Assembly (NCBI GenBank): GCA_013397455.1
Contig: VYZB01000217.1
Location: 563,104-627,103, forward strand
Length of the DNA stretch: 64,000 nucleotides
Direction of reading: 5' to 3'
Origin: Crotophaga sulcirostris
Lineage: Eukaryota; Chordata; Aves; Cuculiformes; Crotophagidae
Positions 1-13,678 of the stretch are shown here, piece by piece (positions within the stretch are counted from its first letter, which is position 1; every line of letters begins with the position of its first letter). Position numbers and translations under genes: made by a program. Below the pieces are notes generated by a model. The model was not told where the DNA came from. It saw only the letters and a list, made by a program, of their open reading frames with translations, and made no database searches.

Positions 1-3000
1 GAGTATTTGTCTCTGAAGATTGTCTGTACAATCACTTTTTAGTGATTAGCCTTTGATTAGCAAGAAGTCGGATTCCTAGAAAACTAGAGATCATTTGAGA
101 ACTTCATATGACTAATGATCTTTATTTTTGTAGACATAAAATCAAATCATAACATTTTTGCCTTCAAGAAATGTCCCTTCAGTAGAAAGCAACCTTTTTC
201 TTGCTAAAAAGTTTAAGAAAAAATACTGAATGAGTTTTCTTACATTTTTTTGTTTGTATTTTGTAAAACCCAGAGTATTCACTTGCAAAGCACTGCCATT
301 GTGCTGTGAAATCTTCCCTATTATTTTTTCACAGCATAAATTATACTTCCTCCTTAATAACTTTCAGCAGCCCAGTTCATGCTTTACAGATCAGCACCCT
401 AAGCATTACTGACAAGTCATGCAATACTGTGGTAAGTACTATGTAATAAAGGGGTAGATGTTTTCTTAACAAATATTTCTGATTTTTTCCACACAAGACT
501 CTGCCTGACAGTTTATACTGCAAATATTTTGTAGAGTTCATAACATCTGTGCTTCACTGTTTTGAAAAGACAGTGTGAGAAAGGCATGCCTGTGGGTTAG
601 AAAGGTCATTCTGCTTAAGAAAGGTGAGATGCCTCCACTGTGGCTGTGGAGAAACATTCTTGGTTCCAGAAAAAATGTGTTTAGCAGGTAGTAGTATCAA
701 AAAGGTGTTATACTAAGGGAAAACAGAGGTGATTTTTTTTCAGTATTTACATGGAGTGAATATATACCTTTATTTTTGTAACTAGCTGATTCTTGAATTT
801 TTAAAACTTGTGTCGCGTTTAGTCTGCTTATACAGTAGGCAGCAGAGCTTAGTAAGTGTAATTATTGTGTATTTCTAGTTTACTTCAAATTTTGATTCAA
901 TCAGAATCCCTAAATCTGACAACCTATAATCAAACAAAGGGAGTACTCTAGTAGGTGGGGATTAACAGAAAGGAATTAAACTGTCATTTTGCAACAGCTT
1001 AGACCAATATGAAAGCCCATTTATGAGTCTTTCAATAAATATCCCTTTTGTTTTGTCTAATTGCTGGTTTGAATGTATCAGACTCATCAATGGGATTAGG
1101 GTTAATAGATGTTTGGTCACGCATAACATGCAGACGAGGAATCTGATACACACACACACAAAAATTACACTTAATGAGCTTAGCAAATGTTTGCCATATT
1201 TTTAATGAACCCTGGGGCTGTCTTAGAAATGCTTAGCAACTGCTTTTCCATCCTTGAAAATAGAGTAACTGAAGGACATTAACACTATGTACACCATAAA
1301 TAAAGTGAGCTATTTAAGGATGCCAACTGGGAGGTGGGAATGATGACGTTTTCTGTGCAGGAGCCAGGGACACTTAAAACTTCATGTGTATGTTAAATCT
1401 CTCACAACCCAGAAGGGCATCTCTAGTTTCCTACAGAGAATGGGTGTGAGAGTTTGAGGGAGATCAAGTAACTGCTTTAAAAAAAAAAGTTTATGATACA
1501 GCTTTAAAAATCATTCTTCCCTGACTTTTCTTTTCCTCAACCTCTTCGTCTTGTTGCCAAATACTTGCAGAGGAGATTATCAAAAAAGCAGATTATTTGC
1601 TTGCATTATCCCAAGTTTATGATTTTTGCCTTGACCATTAAGCAGAATCCTTCCCTAAACACATGATGTGGCAAAGAATGGGCATGCTCTGGGGGATTGT
1701 TGCACAGTAGATTTAATGATGCATTCATTAGACTCTGGGACCTAAAACCAGGGCAGGTTGATTAATGGGGAATTATTGGTCCAAACCATGTGTCATGTGG
1801 TGTAGTCATTTTGACTGGACATAACAAAATCAGGTTTTCCTTAGGGAAGGTCTTGATTTGATATAATAATGCAAAAAGTGTCATTCAGATGGATTATGTC
1901 TAGAAGAAATGAGTGCTTTTCAAGACTTTAGTTGCCATAGAGGCAATGGACCAAAGATCTTTGGTCTGCACACAAAAATCTTTTGAAACATCGGCTCTTA
2001 AGACCATGGATAAGGAAGAGAATTTGAAAACTGAACTGGTCTTTTTATGCTTGTTCCTGCTGCGATCAGTCAAAGTATGCCCTGCTGTGTCATGTGGGTA
2101 ATATTTTTTAAAATCTGAATAACTGAGAAAAAACAATAACATTAGCTTAGAGAGTTCACAGGTGTCACCACACAAGGCTGTAACTGCTGAAAACTTGTGT
2201 TTCACTAGTTGGTTTTCAGTTAATGCAGTAAGGAAGATTTACATGCCGTTTTTGTTATACTAAAGTGGATGCCCCGGTTGATGTAAAACCAGAGAGATTT
2301 TAAAAGGGAGGCGAAACATAAAGGGCCTTCAAACATCTTTCATCTAATAATGCAAATGTGAATATAAACAGTATTTAAATTCAATAATCATCTCTTCAAT
2401 TTTCTTGCATAATATTGCCTGCAGGAGCAAGAGGGACCATGAGCCCTTCCTCTCATTCTGCTTTTTAGCTGATACATTATCCTTCTTGAAATTAGAAGGG
2501 GAAATATGATGACTATCCTCACCTTAACTTTGACTTTGCAGTACATATATTTCAATATCTTGGAAATAATCTTTTCAGTTTTTCATTTACAAAATATTTT
2601 ATTAAGAGAACTATATAACTGAAGTTCTCTGTTGGTGTGCAGAGACTTTTTCTTTTACTCTGAAATAAGTTCAAGACCACTTATACCTGGAAATATTTTC
2701 ATATAATATTCAAGCTATGCCATATACAATAGTCTCTGGCCTTATTTCAATTCCTCTGGAAGAAGGACTCACCTTATAAAAAACTGCCTCTATGTTATTT
2801 CATTGGTGTTTATGTAAAATAGACAACTGGACTGTTCCAGGGGGATGTTTCTCAAAAGCAGCATTTAGTCTTGGAGCTGATATGAAGTGGTATGGCAGTT
2901 TACAACTCTACAGATATATATTCTTTTTGGTGTCTTGGATATGGGATTTCAGACTGCCACTCATATAATCATTGACAATGTAGTTTACATGTTTCGCTAC

Positions 3001-4102
3001 CTTATTTCTGATATACTTTATTTATTTTTGACTGATTTCACTTAGATTTTCACACTGATATTTTTACATAGGAATTGTATAGCTGCATAGCAAAATCTTC
3101 ACATTTCTTAAATTCTTCAGGGTGACTATTTCATCATACTTTAGGAAATAATCTAAGACTAAACTTTGAATTCGTAAAAACTAGTGTTCATTTTCAACTG
3201 ACATAATCTTAGTTTTAGAGGTTTCCCAGCTCTTACAAGAAGAAAAAACTTTTCAGTTTACAAAACTTCTAGGAGGAATGATACTGACACCAAATTTGAC
3301 TTCATCACTGTTCGCTTTGCTATTAATAAGAAATACTGAAATGATAATAAATACCAGGAAAGTAAAAAAGGCTCTGCTGACAATGAAGGCAGATTCAGGA
3401 GGGATTGGACTGACAGAGTGGTACAAAGGAGGAAGCAAGGGTTGAACTGCTTGAGGAATGTTCATGCACATGAACGACATAAATCTCTTACCAAAACATG
3501 ACTGTGAGGGAGAAGGTAAATGACACCATGGATTGTATCGAAATAAAAGATGATGAGATCAAGCCCGGGGGAGACCAGACACATTTCTTTGACAACTTGT
3601 GACTTCTGTAGTTATTTGTTTGGATGAAAAATTCTACAGAAACTATTTTTTTGACTTAATTGTTTGTGCTGAGGAACGGTAGTAGCGCAATATGCTGCTT
3701 TTTTGAGTTGAATTTTTTGCAGGACAACAGGAAGTAGTCATGGAAGGAGGCAGAGAGGGTAATCATTCTTAGAACAGGCAATTTTGTACCAAAGCAAAAT
3801 GCATTTATTTGTTTTTTTTTCCCTCCCCCCATCCTACTTTGTTTCTTCTATTCAGCATCATGCAATTCCATGTTTTCACCTCTGACTTAGTGTTCCATGT
3901 GAGGAGGGAATGTAAGCTGGTTTCCTTTTAGAAAAAAAAAGAAATAAATATTTGCTAAAGTATTTATGGAAAGGCCACTGCAAGTCAGCTTTAGGTGCCT
4001 ATACTTCTTGACCTGAAGCCTTGGGAAAGAGCATGGTAGCAGGTACTGCTCCTGCGTGTGCATATGCTAGCCTGTATACATACAGTAACACACTGAGCAT
4101 AA

Positions 4103-4126
4103 AACCTGGGGAAAGCTCCCCAGGTT
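4103..4126. repeat. Short perfect inverted repeat (10-bp arms, 4-base loop)
   Basis: AACCTGGGGA at 4103-4112 is followed after AAGC by its exact reverse complement at 4117-4126. The arms are perfect, but the structure is too short for a microRNA precursor. No T-run or gene end nearby suggests a terminator, which would not apply to this genome in any case. Confidence 0.6.
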
Positions 4127-5006
4127 CATCATGGAGACTCTTATGCCTGATGGTCTCCTATAAATCAGTAAGAGTGATACTTTTGTATTGGTCAGCATGT
4201 AAAATAACCTGTCACCAGTACAGAATGTGATGTGCAGAATATCAGTGTAACTTGAAATTCATAGCACTTTAACACCTGTTTCCATAGCTACAGTGTAATC
4301 CAGACATCTGAGAGGCCAGCCTGCCTTTGCCAGGCCTGTCATTTCAGGGAAATAAATTAAGAAAACTGATCACATGTCCTAGATTATACAATTTCTTTAA
4401 CGTATAGGAAGCAGACCTGAAATCTAACCAGGAATGAATATCGTTTGGACAAAATGGATAAAATTATTTTCCTGTAACCTTTACAGGAAAATTTGAATGT
4501 AGCCTCCTCCAAATTTTTTTTCCCACCCATAGCAATATTATACATTTTACTTGGCAGTTATATTTGCAGGTCCATATTTCTTGATTTTTGTGAGGTTATA
4601 CTATATTCTTAAGCGAAGGTTAGAAAAAATAAACAGATGGAAAAAATGAAAGGGAGCAGGCATACGAAAGAGATACATTTAAGTGAATGCTAAAGGGCAA
4701 ACCTTCAGTGCCAGACAGTTATTTGCATATGCACAATATGTTTCTCTCTAGAGGCATATCTTCTCAAAGTCTCTGTGTATATTTTTATGAATCTATATTT
4801 ATCTGCATTGCTGACAACATATGTATGACTATGAATAGAGCCAGAGTGTTTGCTGAATGATTTATGGTGCTGCTTTATTTTATTTTTCTTCTTTAAATAC
4901 ATACTGATATCAAGAAATGATCTTGTGCAGGTGGGAAAACTGGAAAGAAATACAAGAATCATTTCTTAAACAACACGCACTTTAATCTACAGAAGATGCA
5001 ACCGTA

Positions 5007-5037
5007 TACATATTTGCGCTTGCCGGGCAAATATGTA
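5007..5037. repeat. Short perfect inverted repeat (11-bp arms, 9-base loop)
   Basis: TACATATTTGC at 5007-5017 pairs exactly with GCAAATATGTA at 5027-5037 around a GC-rich 9-base loop. It may be a remnant of a palindromic MITE or chance. The flanks show no longer inverted repeat and no clear target duplication. Confidence 0.6.
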
Positions 5038-5784
5038 ATGGGTACACATGCATATTTTCTAGACCAGTTAATTTGTAAAATGCCTAACAAGGGGCTGAAA
5101 ACTGTCCTGATATTTGCAGGAGTAGGTCTATATTCTTCAAAGATGATTCTCTGCTAGCCAGGTATGGTTGGTAGAAAGGATCAGGGGTTCTTTAAATAAT
5201 GTTTTACACCCTGTAATTTGTGACTTCATGAGAGAGGGAGGAGAAAGCTATGTAAAGGTCTCATGGTTGCTAACTGCATTATGTAACTGTCCTGGTATAG
5301 TACAACAAAGGGGCCATGAGAGTAAATATTTGCAATGATCCTAAAAGAAGAGCTTTATTACTGTTGTGTTTAGTAAATGGGGATACCACGTATGTCTGTA
5401 GTGGAGAGTGGAAAATTCATTCCTTGACTACTAGGTAATTTATTACCAAATAATTTGTAATGCCTAATCATATTTGATTACTTTTATCAAGAAGAATCAA
5501 AATAAACATGACAACTTTGTTTGACTTAAAGTACGCGGAGGCTTGTATCTGTTCTTTTAAAGGCAATACATTTATCTAGCTTTGCTTCTATAAATAAACC
5601 ATTGTCCTTCTATTGGCATTAGTATGACACTGTAATGCTATATTTGACTTTTCATTTTATAAAACATCATCCTGGCAATCTGTCACCTAATGGAAGTGAG
5701 ATAATGTAACTCGAGGCTGGAATAGTGCTTAAATGCTTGAAGGATATAGCCAGATAAAAACAATGTTTCTGTTCCTGGGCATAG

Positions 5785-5840
5785 TTGTGTTTGTTTGGTT
5801 TTTTGTTGTTTTGTGGGTTTTGTGTTGGTTTTTTTCCTAG
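5785..5840. repeat. G/T-rich low-complexity tract
   Basis: About 55 bases made almost only of T and G, in runs such as TTTGG, TTTTGTTG and TGTGGG. The composition resembles a second tract at about 8930-9010. Both look like degenerate simple sequence rather than gene or transposon sequence. Confidence 0.6.
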
Positions 5841-8800
5841 CAGCAGATATAAAGAGGCATGATACATTGACTCTGACCTGTCAGACTGAAGCTATTACAG
5901 TCTGCCAAATCAGTGATCCATAAGCTAAAAATTCTCAGTACAAGCCTTGACCCAATAAGCTGAAATGTCTTAGTAAGAAATGTTATAGACTTTTGAAAGA
6001 ATAATAAAATGGATTCTTTGCAGTGCCTATGCAATTAATAATTCAGTAGTCTGAAAGGTCTCTGAAGATACTGGTCAAAAAGAGTAAGTAAAGAAGTTAT
6101 TTTTATACATCTTATTTCTGTCGTTCCAAAGGTGTGTCTTTTCTTCTATTTCCTGCAAAGTTTCAGGACCAATTAATGTTTCTTAAACTACATTGGTTTT
6201 GGTAGTTGCTCATAATTCACAAAAGGAAAAGCTATTTGAATCAATTTGTTAAATACACGGTTTGGAGTAATCTTCAGAAAATATTAATTATGACTCACAT
6301 TGCATTGCCAAATATATATTTGAAGCTTCAGAATGTTTCAAATTTGGTCTGCAACTTTTTTTCTCATGGTTTAAGACTTAGCTAATCTTATGTCAATCTT
6401 AGTTCAGGAAGAAGATACCATAACTCTATAGGCTGAGTCATCTTTTTTTCTCAAGATGCTGTGAAGACACTTCTTGGTAGAAAGAAAGTAAAATGAGGAC
6501 AGCAGTTAGGAAGTTCCAGTATTTCTGTGTGATGAGAGAAATCAAGATATTTTAGAATGACATACCAATCCAGTACTCTGGATGACATTGTTGCTCTCTA
6601 ATACACTAAGGAATGGTTCAGCAAAGATAGGTCTAAGATAAAGTCTGAAAACAAAAAACGTTGGGTTTACTTGTTGCTGAGTCTTGTCTGCTTTTAACTT
6701 TGTCCCAAAATTTATAAAATAAAATAACGAGATTGTGGGATGTAGGAGTGTTGTTGGGGTAGTAGTTTTATGACAAGGTAATGACGTGAAACATTTTAAT
6801 GCATTTTGATTAGCAAATAGAACTTCTGAAAAATACGACAGCGAAAGTTTTAATTAAAAAATGATTCAAATGATGGAAATAAGAAATATTTTGTGAAATT
6901 CAAAACTCCGGGTACATTCTTATCAAAAAATACTATAGAAATTCAGGGTGGATAAGTTCAGTCTAGCTACTAAATGCAGGAACTAGCAATTTTGCAAACC
7001 ATCGTCACTCAAAGCAGTGAAGATATACCAGGGAAAAGAATTGTATAACACATACATTCTTTTTTTTTATTTCTCCCTCTGTGTATTCTCCTTGCTACCA
7101 ACAGACAGAACGCTAGGCTAGGTGGGAGTTTGATCCAAGAGATTGCAGTTCTTATCTGGAAACTCTTAACCTTGTAATTTTTTGTTTCTACCTTCTTTGT
7201 TCTAGATTTACGTTGCTACAGAGAGAATAGTATGGGTGTGTAGATGTATGCCCAAACAAATGTGGAAAAAAAATTCATTTTGACCTAAGTAGGAAAGAGG
7301 GCAGCAGAGATTTACCATGAATTCAGGACCTAAATTGTCAATAGTTTTAGACTCAACGTTTCACTCAAGTAGATCTCAAAAATGACAAGAGTTATAAATT
7401 ACTATTTCTTGGGCAATAATGAGAATAAGCTGTTATACAGAATAAATCTAGCAAGCATCACTGTTATCACAAGATTCAGATCATAAAGTTCTCCTCAAAC
7501 TTCATAGCTGAGACTGTAGAAGTATTGTTCCTGTTTGTTGGAAAACTTCCTAGTTTAATTACATCATAGCTTGGTCACATGGAGTATCATCCTGAAAGCT
7601 AACAGAAAGATCATGTTGAAAATTGAAAAAAATGAAGAGAAACTCAGCAACTCAGCTGCATTAAAAGACTCTATTTATGTATACTGGGGGATGTTAATGA
7701 CTTGATAGAGATGGACTTTAAAGGAAAAAAAAATAGAAACCACTAGTTAATGTTGTTAATGTGTTTAAATGCTTAATTTTAAAGAGGTATAAATTTGTGA
7801 AGATATGTAAAAAGAAATCCACAAACTTATACATTCACACTGACTAGAATACAAATAATTTTTTTTTTAAAGATATATGCAGCTCCAGAAAGATAGTATC
7901 TCTTAGATGTTTTTTTAGTCTGTGAAAACCTAACATAATTAGTCTTAATTCTTAGGCCTGTAGAATCTTTTCTAGTCTCAGAAATGTCACCTCCCAATCC
8001 TTCAATATGCTTCAAACCTGAAAGCTTGTTAAGAAACTTTGAACTTTTTTCAAGTGGAAGGTAGTTGGATTCCGTTAAAAACCTGACAGAATTCTGTATA
8101 CTTCACTCTTAAATACTTAAATAAAATTAAAAGTGGTCCTGAATATCTTGTCTTCTCTGCTCTGAAGGGCATCCTGAAGGTGTACTGTACTTAACAACTC
8201 TGACATTAGCTTCTAGATATAGTAAAATATATATCTTACTTCTTTAGCTCTTATTTTCTTTCTACTTTCCCATTTTGTTCACCATATTCACCTTTCTATT
8301 ATATCTTACTAGACTTTTCTTACAGATCATTGAAGAAGGCAGATGACGTTGGGACCACTAATTGTGGCAGATTTCGATTCCTCCTAATGACATTTGATAA
8401 TGGAGATACAAACTATCTCCCTTGCAGTGCCGTTTTGGGTCAAGTGGCAGCAGGCTGCACATCAATACTTCTTCACAGACATGTCCATTTTTAAGCAGTT
8501 TTCAAATGGGCAAAGAAACACTGAAAAAGAAGGAACTCAAGCCCAAACCAGCTTGTTTAAAGCTCCAGTGTAACCAAAGATATTTGCCATTGCTTGCCTC
8601 AGGTTTGCTACAGCCAAGATATTGATGGACTTAGCTTAACAGAAATGACTACTGTTTCACAGAAGAAGCCACAGGCAGCACTTTGCAACACAACCTTCCT
8701 CCCCAGTGCATCTGAGGAGCAGCCAACCCTCCTCTGGATGGGAAACAGATGGGAAAAGGAAAAAGACAAAGCCTTTGCTACCTACAGGTACTGCCAGCAA

Positions 8801-8929
8801 TTCTGTAATTCTTTGATTGCATTCAGGTCCTTTAGTCTACCTCTGGTCCCAGAAATTGCTAGAGTGCTCAGAAATTCTATTGCTCCCCTTTATCTTTTAA
8901 GAACACAGCGTGACGTGTTTAAATTTTCT

Positions 8930-9010
8930 TTTTTCTTTGGTTATGTGTTTGTGTCTTTTGGTTGGGTTTTTTTTGTGGGTTTTTTGGTTTGGTTTCTTTT
9001 GTGTCTTCTT
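8930..9010. repeat. G/T-rich low-complexity tract
   Basis: A run of T and G with a few C, similar to the tract at 5785-5840. Translated forward it gives a Phe/Gly/Val/Trp-rich stretch that lengthens an otherwise meaningless open frame (8594-9085). Confidence 0.6.
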
Positions 9011-10000
9011 GAGTCTATGAATAAAAGAAAGGAGAGAGAAGAAATAGTTTCCAAGGACATGAGATTTTGTAGCGTTCTCTCCTAGTCTCCTACTTCAGAT
9101 TCAATGTGTTTTAAGCAAATGGCATGACAGTAAAGGCTGGAGCTGGGCCTTGTGCTGTACTCCAACTGCCCAGAGTTAAAATGTGTCAGAGGTGACATTT
9201 GGCGATGGTATTTAAAATCAAAGACCCTTCTCTCTAGCAATGCTGGCTAGACTCCAGGATTGATGCTGGGCTGGCTCTGCAAAGATGGCAGAGGCTCTTG
9301 CCACCCCAGATGGGCTGTGCCACAGGCAGCCGCTCATGATGGGATTTAGCATCTTCGTGTTCCTCCTTAAACAGAAATTGCTGCACAGCAGCAGCTTTAG
9401 GAAGAGAAGCATAGGGTTGAGAAGTACTGGGACTGTCTAGTTTTACATAGGAATCTCTAAATATCTCTAAAAATTTACAAATTCTCACTTTTCTCTGGCA
9501 TCAAAATCATCTGATTTTCTGAGATGAGGAAACTGGGTGGACCCATCACTGTTTCTCCCACCTTCCACCTATAAGCACAATGTTTCCCACAGATAACTAA
9601 ACCTTCAAGCAAATCTAACCTTGTGCAATTTCATAAGACTATGCCAAGCAACAATCAGACCTCTGGAAAGATTCATTGCAGTATTGTAAGAGTAGACTTC
9701 AGGTCTCCAAGTGTAAATCTAATCTCACATGTCTTTTTCTAGGATAAGAAGTCATCTCAGGTTCCCCAGAGCCGATATGAGTGTCTAAAAGATTTGACAA
9801 CTCTTTCTACTGTTAAAGAAGGAGCATGAGATGATGGCTTTCCAGTTCATTCAGCAGTGCTTTTCCCTGAGTTTGCCTTAAATTAGTTACAGTTGCACTT
9901 CAGTATTGATTTGGAAACAGGACTTAAAAGCATATAAGTATCTGAGTGAACTTGTGCCTTCAGAGTTCCTAACCCATGTTGCAGTTTGGTGGAGTAAGCC

Positions 10001-10017
10001 TGTGTGTGTGTGTGTGT
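10001..10017. repeat. (TG)n microsatellite
   Basis: Eight TG units, ending in a short T-run. Confidence 0.85.
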
Positions 10018-10285
10018 TTTCCAGGAATTTATTGAAAAGCAAGTAGACAATTAAACACACATATGATTACTCTAGAGAATTTAAAGCCACAGGTAAAAAT
10101 TGAATCAAAAAATCAAAACAGTCAAAGTAATTAAGTAAGCCAATTGAAATTAATTCATCACGCTGTGAAGCTGAGATTATTTTGTGCATATTTGTATTAA
10201 AACTCATTATGTGGATTTGAAATCTTTAATTGAAAAGTACAATAGGCAATCCAGTCTGTTGATGAAGTTGGGTGAAGTATATAAA

Positions 10286-11252
10286 ATCATAGAATGGTTT
10301 GGGTTGGATGGAACCTTACAGATCATCTGGTACAACCCCCCTGCCATGGGCAGGGACACCTCCCACCAGCCCAGGCTGCTCAAGGCCCCATCCAACCTGG
10401 CCTTGGACACCTCCAGGAAGGGGGCACCCACACCTTCCCTGGGCAACCTGAGCCAGTGTCTCACCACCCTTATTGTGAAGAACTTCTTCCTGATATCTAA
10501 TATAAATCTTCCCCCTTTCAGTTTAAAGCAATTCCTCTTTGTCCTGTCACTACTTGTCCTTGTAAAAAGTCCCTCCTCAGCTTTCCTGTATCCTCTTCAG
10601 TTACTGGAAGGCCGCTATGAAGTCTCCCAGGAGCCTTCTTTCCCCCAGGTCGAAAAACCCAACTCTCTCAGCTTGTCCTCATAGCAGAGGTGGCCCAGCC
10701 ATCTGATCATCTTTGTGACTCTACTCTGGACCTGTTCGAACAGTTCCATATCCTTCTTATGTTGGGGACTGCAGAACTGGACACAAAGCTCCAGGTGGGG
10801 TCTCACAAGAGAGGTGTAGATGGGGAGAATCACCTCCCTTGGTCTGCTGACCATGCTTCTTTTGACGCAGCCCAGGACACGGTTGGCCTTCTGGGCTGTG
10901 AGCGCACATTGCCAGCTCATGTCGAGCTTCTCATCAATCAGCACTCCCAAGTCCTTCTCCACAGGGCTGTTTTCAGTCATGTCATCCCTTAACTTGCATT
11001 GAAACTGCAGGTTGCCCTGATCCAGGTGTAAGACCTTGCACTTTGCCTTGCTGAACCTCATGAAGTCCACACAGACCCACTTCTCCAGCTTGTCCAGGTC
11101 CCTCCAGATGACATCTTGTCCTTCTTGCATAACAACTGTCTCACTCAACTTGGTGTCATCTGCAGACTTGCTGAGGGTGCACTCAATCTTGCTGTCTATA
11201 TCATCAGTGGAAGTACTAAACAGCACTGGTCCCAGTATGGACCCCTGAGGGA
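10286..11252 (-). mobile_element. CR1 LINE, 5'-truncated copy (3' UTR and end of ORF2)
   Basis: On the minus strand this is the 3' kilobase of a CR1 non-LTR retrotransposon. The plus strand opens with ATCATAGAATGG, the reverse complement of the CR1 3' tail. It continues through the usual CR1 3' region (GGTACAACCCCCCTGCCATG and onward) into the end of the reverse-transcriptase ORF. The copy stops abruptly near 11252, inside the palm region just upstream of the ADD motif. This is the normal 5' truncation of CR1 after incomplete target-primed reverse transcription. I see no target-site duplication, as is typical of CR1. It is non-autonomous and inactive. Confidence 0.95.
10615..11226 (-). pseudogene. 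CR1 ORF2 remnant, C-terminal reverse transcriptase
   Basis: A fragment of the CR1 polyprotein (endonuclease plus reverse transcriptase) that in an intact element copies its own RNA at the target site. Recognisable blocks run in order: a CTLSKSADDTKL segment, which is the catalytic F/YADD motif with the first aromatic replaced by Ser; a DLDKLEKW segment; KAKCKVLHL; DLGVLIDEKLDMS; an RPHLELCVQF block; and LRELGF near the end. After that the frame shifts into a short unrelated tail, where family members continue with FSLEKRRLRGDLI. No start codon of its own is implied: the Met at 11226 is accidental and the element is truncated upstream. It has no expected function. Confidence 0.9.
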
Positions 11253-13678
11253 TAAGTATATGTGTCTGCAGGACTCACACAAGCATTCTGCACATAGTGT
11301 CTTATCCGAACAGGTAACCCGGTATAAAATCTCTTGATTCACATTAAGGAAACAGTTCAGACACTCGGTGTAACTCTGGTTTGCCACTTTCTATCATTGA
11401 TGTAACTTTCTTTGGGGTTTTATTCTTTGCTGTGTAAAACAACAACGTCGGGAAGCAAAGCAAAGGTAATGGATTAAGAACGACATCTTTAACTCACAAC
11501 AATCGATTAAGTCATTTAATGGCAATTTGGCATACAGAAAACCTTTTTAGGAAGCTATTAAAGAAATTTTCCTCACAGAGATATGCACACATCTGTTCTC
11601 CATACACAGATATATCAATGACAGAATAGAGGTAGATGTTTGATAGAAATCAAGAGAATGGTGTAATTTTTCTCAAGTAACTCACAAAAATGTTATTTGT
11701 CATTTGAAATTGAAGTTCTGTTGCTGCCTAAGAGTGCAGAATCATTTGTCCCTGGACAAAAGGGTCCTTGTTACTCATTTCTTCCTCCATGTGGTCTTTT
11801 CAGAAAAGGAAGAATCATACAGCTTTGTGTCCTTTTCATGGCATAGGAGGACTCCTTTTCTTTTGCACCTGTTTTTGTGCTTTGAAATGTGTTATTCTTG
11901 TGCCCACTTCACGGTTGTTTTTAATTGATTCAGAATCAGTGGTGGATGTACATTTTCTGAACTATCTCCTGCCTAGTCTCTAAGCATTTCTAAGCAGTCT
12001 CGAAGCATTGTGGCTTCGTCACTGAAAAACTGTTTTATCAGATCTGCTTAGGTTTTCCACAGGTCGGATTTTAGTCTAGAAATGTGAATCAAGCTAACAG
12101 AGCTACTAAATACATGCAAGTTCTGTATTCCTATGTGTTCCCCTATGTTCTTGCATTTCATACATTTTTTAAAATTTCTCATTAAAGAATAGGGGAGTCA
12201 ATAAATGCTGATGTATTATTTGCACTTTAAGTCAAAAGCCATTGGAGAAAACTGTACTTTCTGAGCGTATTTTTTATTTCTTATTAAAAAAAGAGTTTTC
12301 TCATTGTAACTCTAATCTTGGACTATGATCCTTTTTTGTAGTCATTGCTGTAGATTTTCATATAGTCTAGTGAATCCTGTGAAAACAATCAGACCATACA
12401 GTTTTTATTCCAAGATAAATTCTGCTGTAGGCATATGAGGATTACTGTTGTCAGTCTTCATATTGTAATCAATAAATTTGTGGAAACAATGCTGTCATTA
12501 AACATCAATTGCAGCTTGATTTTGAGCTGGTATAAATTAGAAGAATTTTCTTGCATTTGTATGTAGTCAATATGAAAAATATTTTTACTTTTTCTATCAT
12601 TAATTTTTCTGTTCAAACATCTAACCTTTTTAAATGATAAAGGATTATTTTCTTCCTCAGCAAAACAGTATATCCCAGGAATTTTTTTTTTGCTATTTAG
12701 AAATACACAAGTATAAAAATAGTATAATGGTAAAAGGTGGATTCCCAGAAAAAAGCTACACCTTTTATTCACCCATCATAAACTAAGAAATACACATAGG
12801 TAAATAAACTAATTTGCTTCCTGCCATCCCTAAAGTGTAGCTCCATTTACTTCCTTGATTGAACAAACGGTTGATAGATGATATGTTAGTCTAAACACAG
12901 CAGTTGTTGACATACTTCCTAGTACAATGGACCTGGTGGCAGAGGGTTGGAGGAACAGGACTGCATGCTGAATCTGCCTGGTGGTCTTCAGAAAGCTAGT
13001 GAATCTGGCTGCAGGTGTTTGGTTGCCAGATTGTTGATTTAGCCTCCCAAACAAGGTACTGTTTACAACAACAAGTGCTCTCTGGTGGGCCGTAGGTCTC
13101 ACTGCTGTGTATGCATACTGAAAGAGAAGCTTCACAGTGATTATGGAAAATTATCAAAAGTTTGTTAAGGAAGACTCTTAGTGAAAATTTTTAAGACAGA
13201 AATGTTCATTCCTGCTTATTTTAAAAAGACAACTGAAGATTATGGTTGAAGGAATGGGTTTACAAACATGGTGTTGAAATTAATTGGCTTTTCCAACATG
13301 TTAGTATGAAGTCTGAGAAACAAAGTTTTAAAAATTGGAAAACTTATGTAAGCAAAATCTTGTACATTGTTCATTATCTAATTCCTATTATATGTTTTTA
13401 TGATATAATATTATTTTTTCTGCTTGAACAATGATAAAATATTAATCAAGGGAAAAATCTCTAAGCATGCCATGATTTCAAGGTGATGCAAGGTTTAATT
13501 GAAAGTACTTGCAGTGTTTGGTTTTATTTTTTATTCTGTCTGTTGCCAGCAGTCTTCAGCAGTTCTTGAGAGGCTCTCACATTTAAAAGATTAAACATTT
13601 TCATGGAGTATGTGTTTAAAAAACTCTGTTTTCTCCTCACCTATAACATCACAACCTAGATCCTTACAGCTAGCCAAA
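11253..13678. other. Unique DNA with no recognisable gene
   Basis: Mostly AT-rich sequence between a CR1 copy and an LTR. An open frame of 101 codons on the minus strand (12830-13135) lies in a slightly more balanced stretch. Its product (Ser/Thr/Arg-rich, no motif, no signal peptide) matches nothing I know, so I do not call it a gene. Confidence 0.55.

Larger units (their letters stand above)
1..10285. other. AT-rich unique DNA with no recognisable gene
   Basis: No exon, RNA gene or clear transposon was recognised here. Open frames are short and look random. The longest, 8594-9085 (+, 163 codons), gets its hydrophobic C-terminal part from a G/T-rich low-complexity tract (about 8930-9010) and matches no family I know. 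A similar G/T-rich tract lies at about 5785-5840. Short perfect hairpins occur at 4103-4126 and 5007-5037. Small AC or TG runs lie at 1146-1160 and 10001-10017. A block at about 9220-9420 is somewhat richer in G and C than its surroundings but shows no repeat or coding signature. It could be intergenic or intronic; the sequence does not decide. Confidence 0.6.

Noticed and set aside
3253..3480. 75-codon minus-strand frame with a possible membrane segment
   Set aside because: A hydrophobic run in AT-rich DNA is common by chance; no homolog recognised and no promoter or splice context.
8326..8787. Possible exon between a TTTCTTACAG acceptor and a CTACAG/GTACTG donor
   Set aside because: All three forward frames are closed or meaningless; such splice-like pairs occur often by chance.
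8594..9085. 163-codon forward open frame
   Set aside because: No family signature; its hydrophobic end comes from a G/T-rich low-complexity tract, and composition and context do not look coding.
10184..10684. 166-codon forward open frame
   Set aside because: Antisense of the CR1 3' UTR and ORF2 end.
12830..13135. 101-codon minus-strand open frame
   Set aside because: No motif or domain is recognisable and there is no supporting gene structure; a frame of this length is expected by chance in 64 kb.
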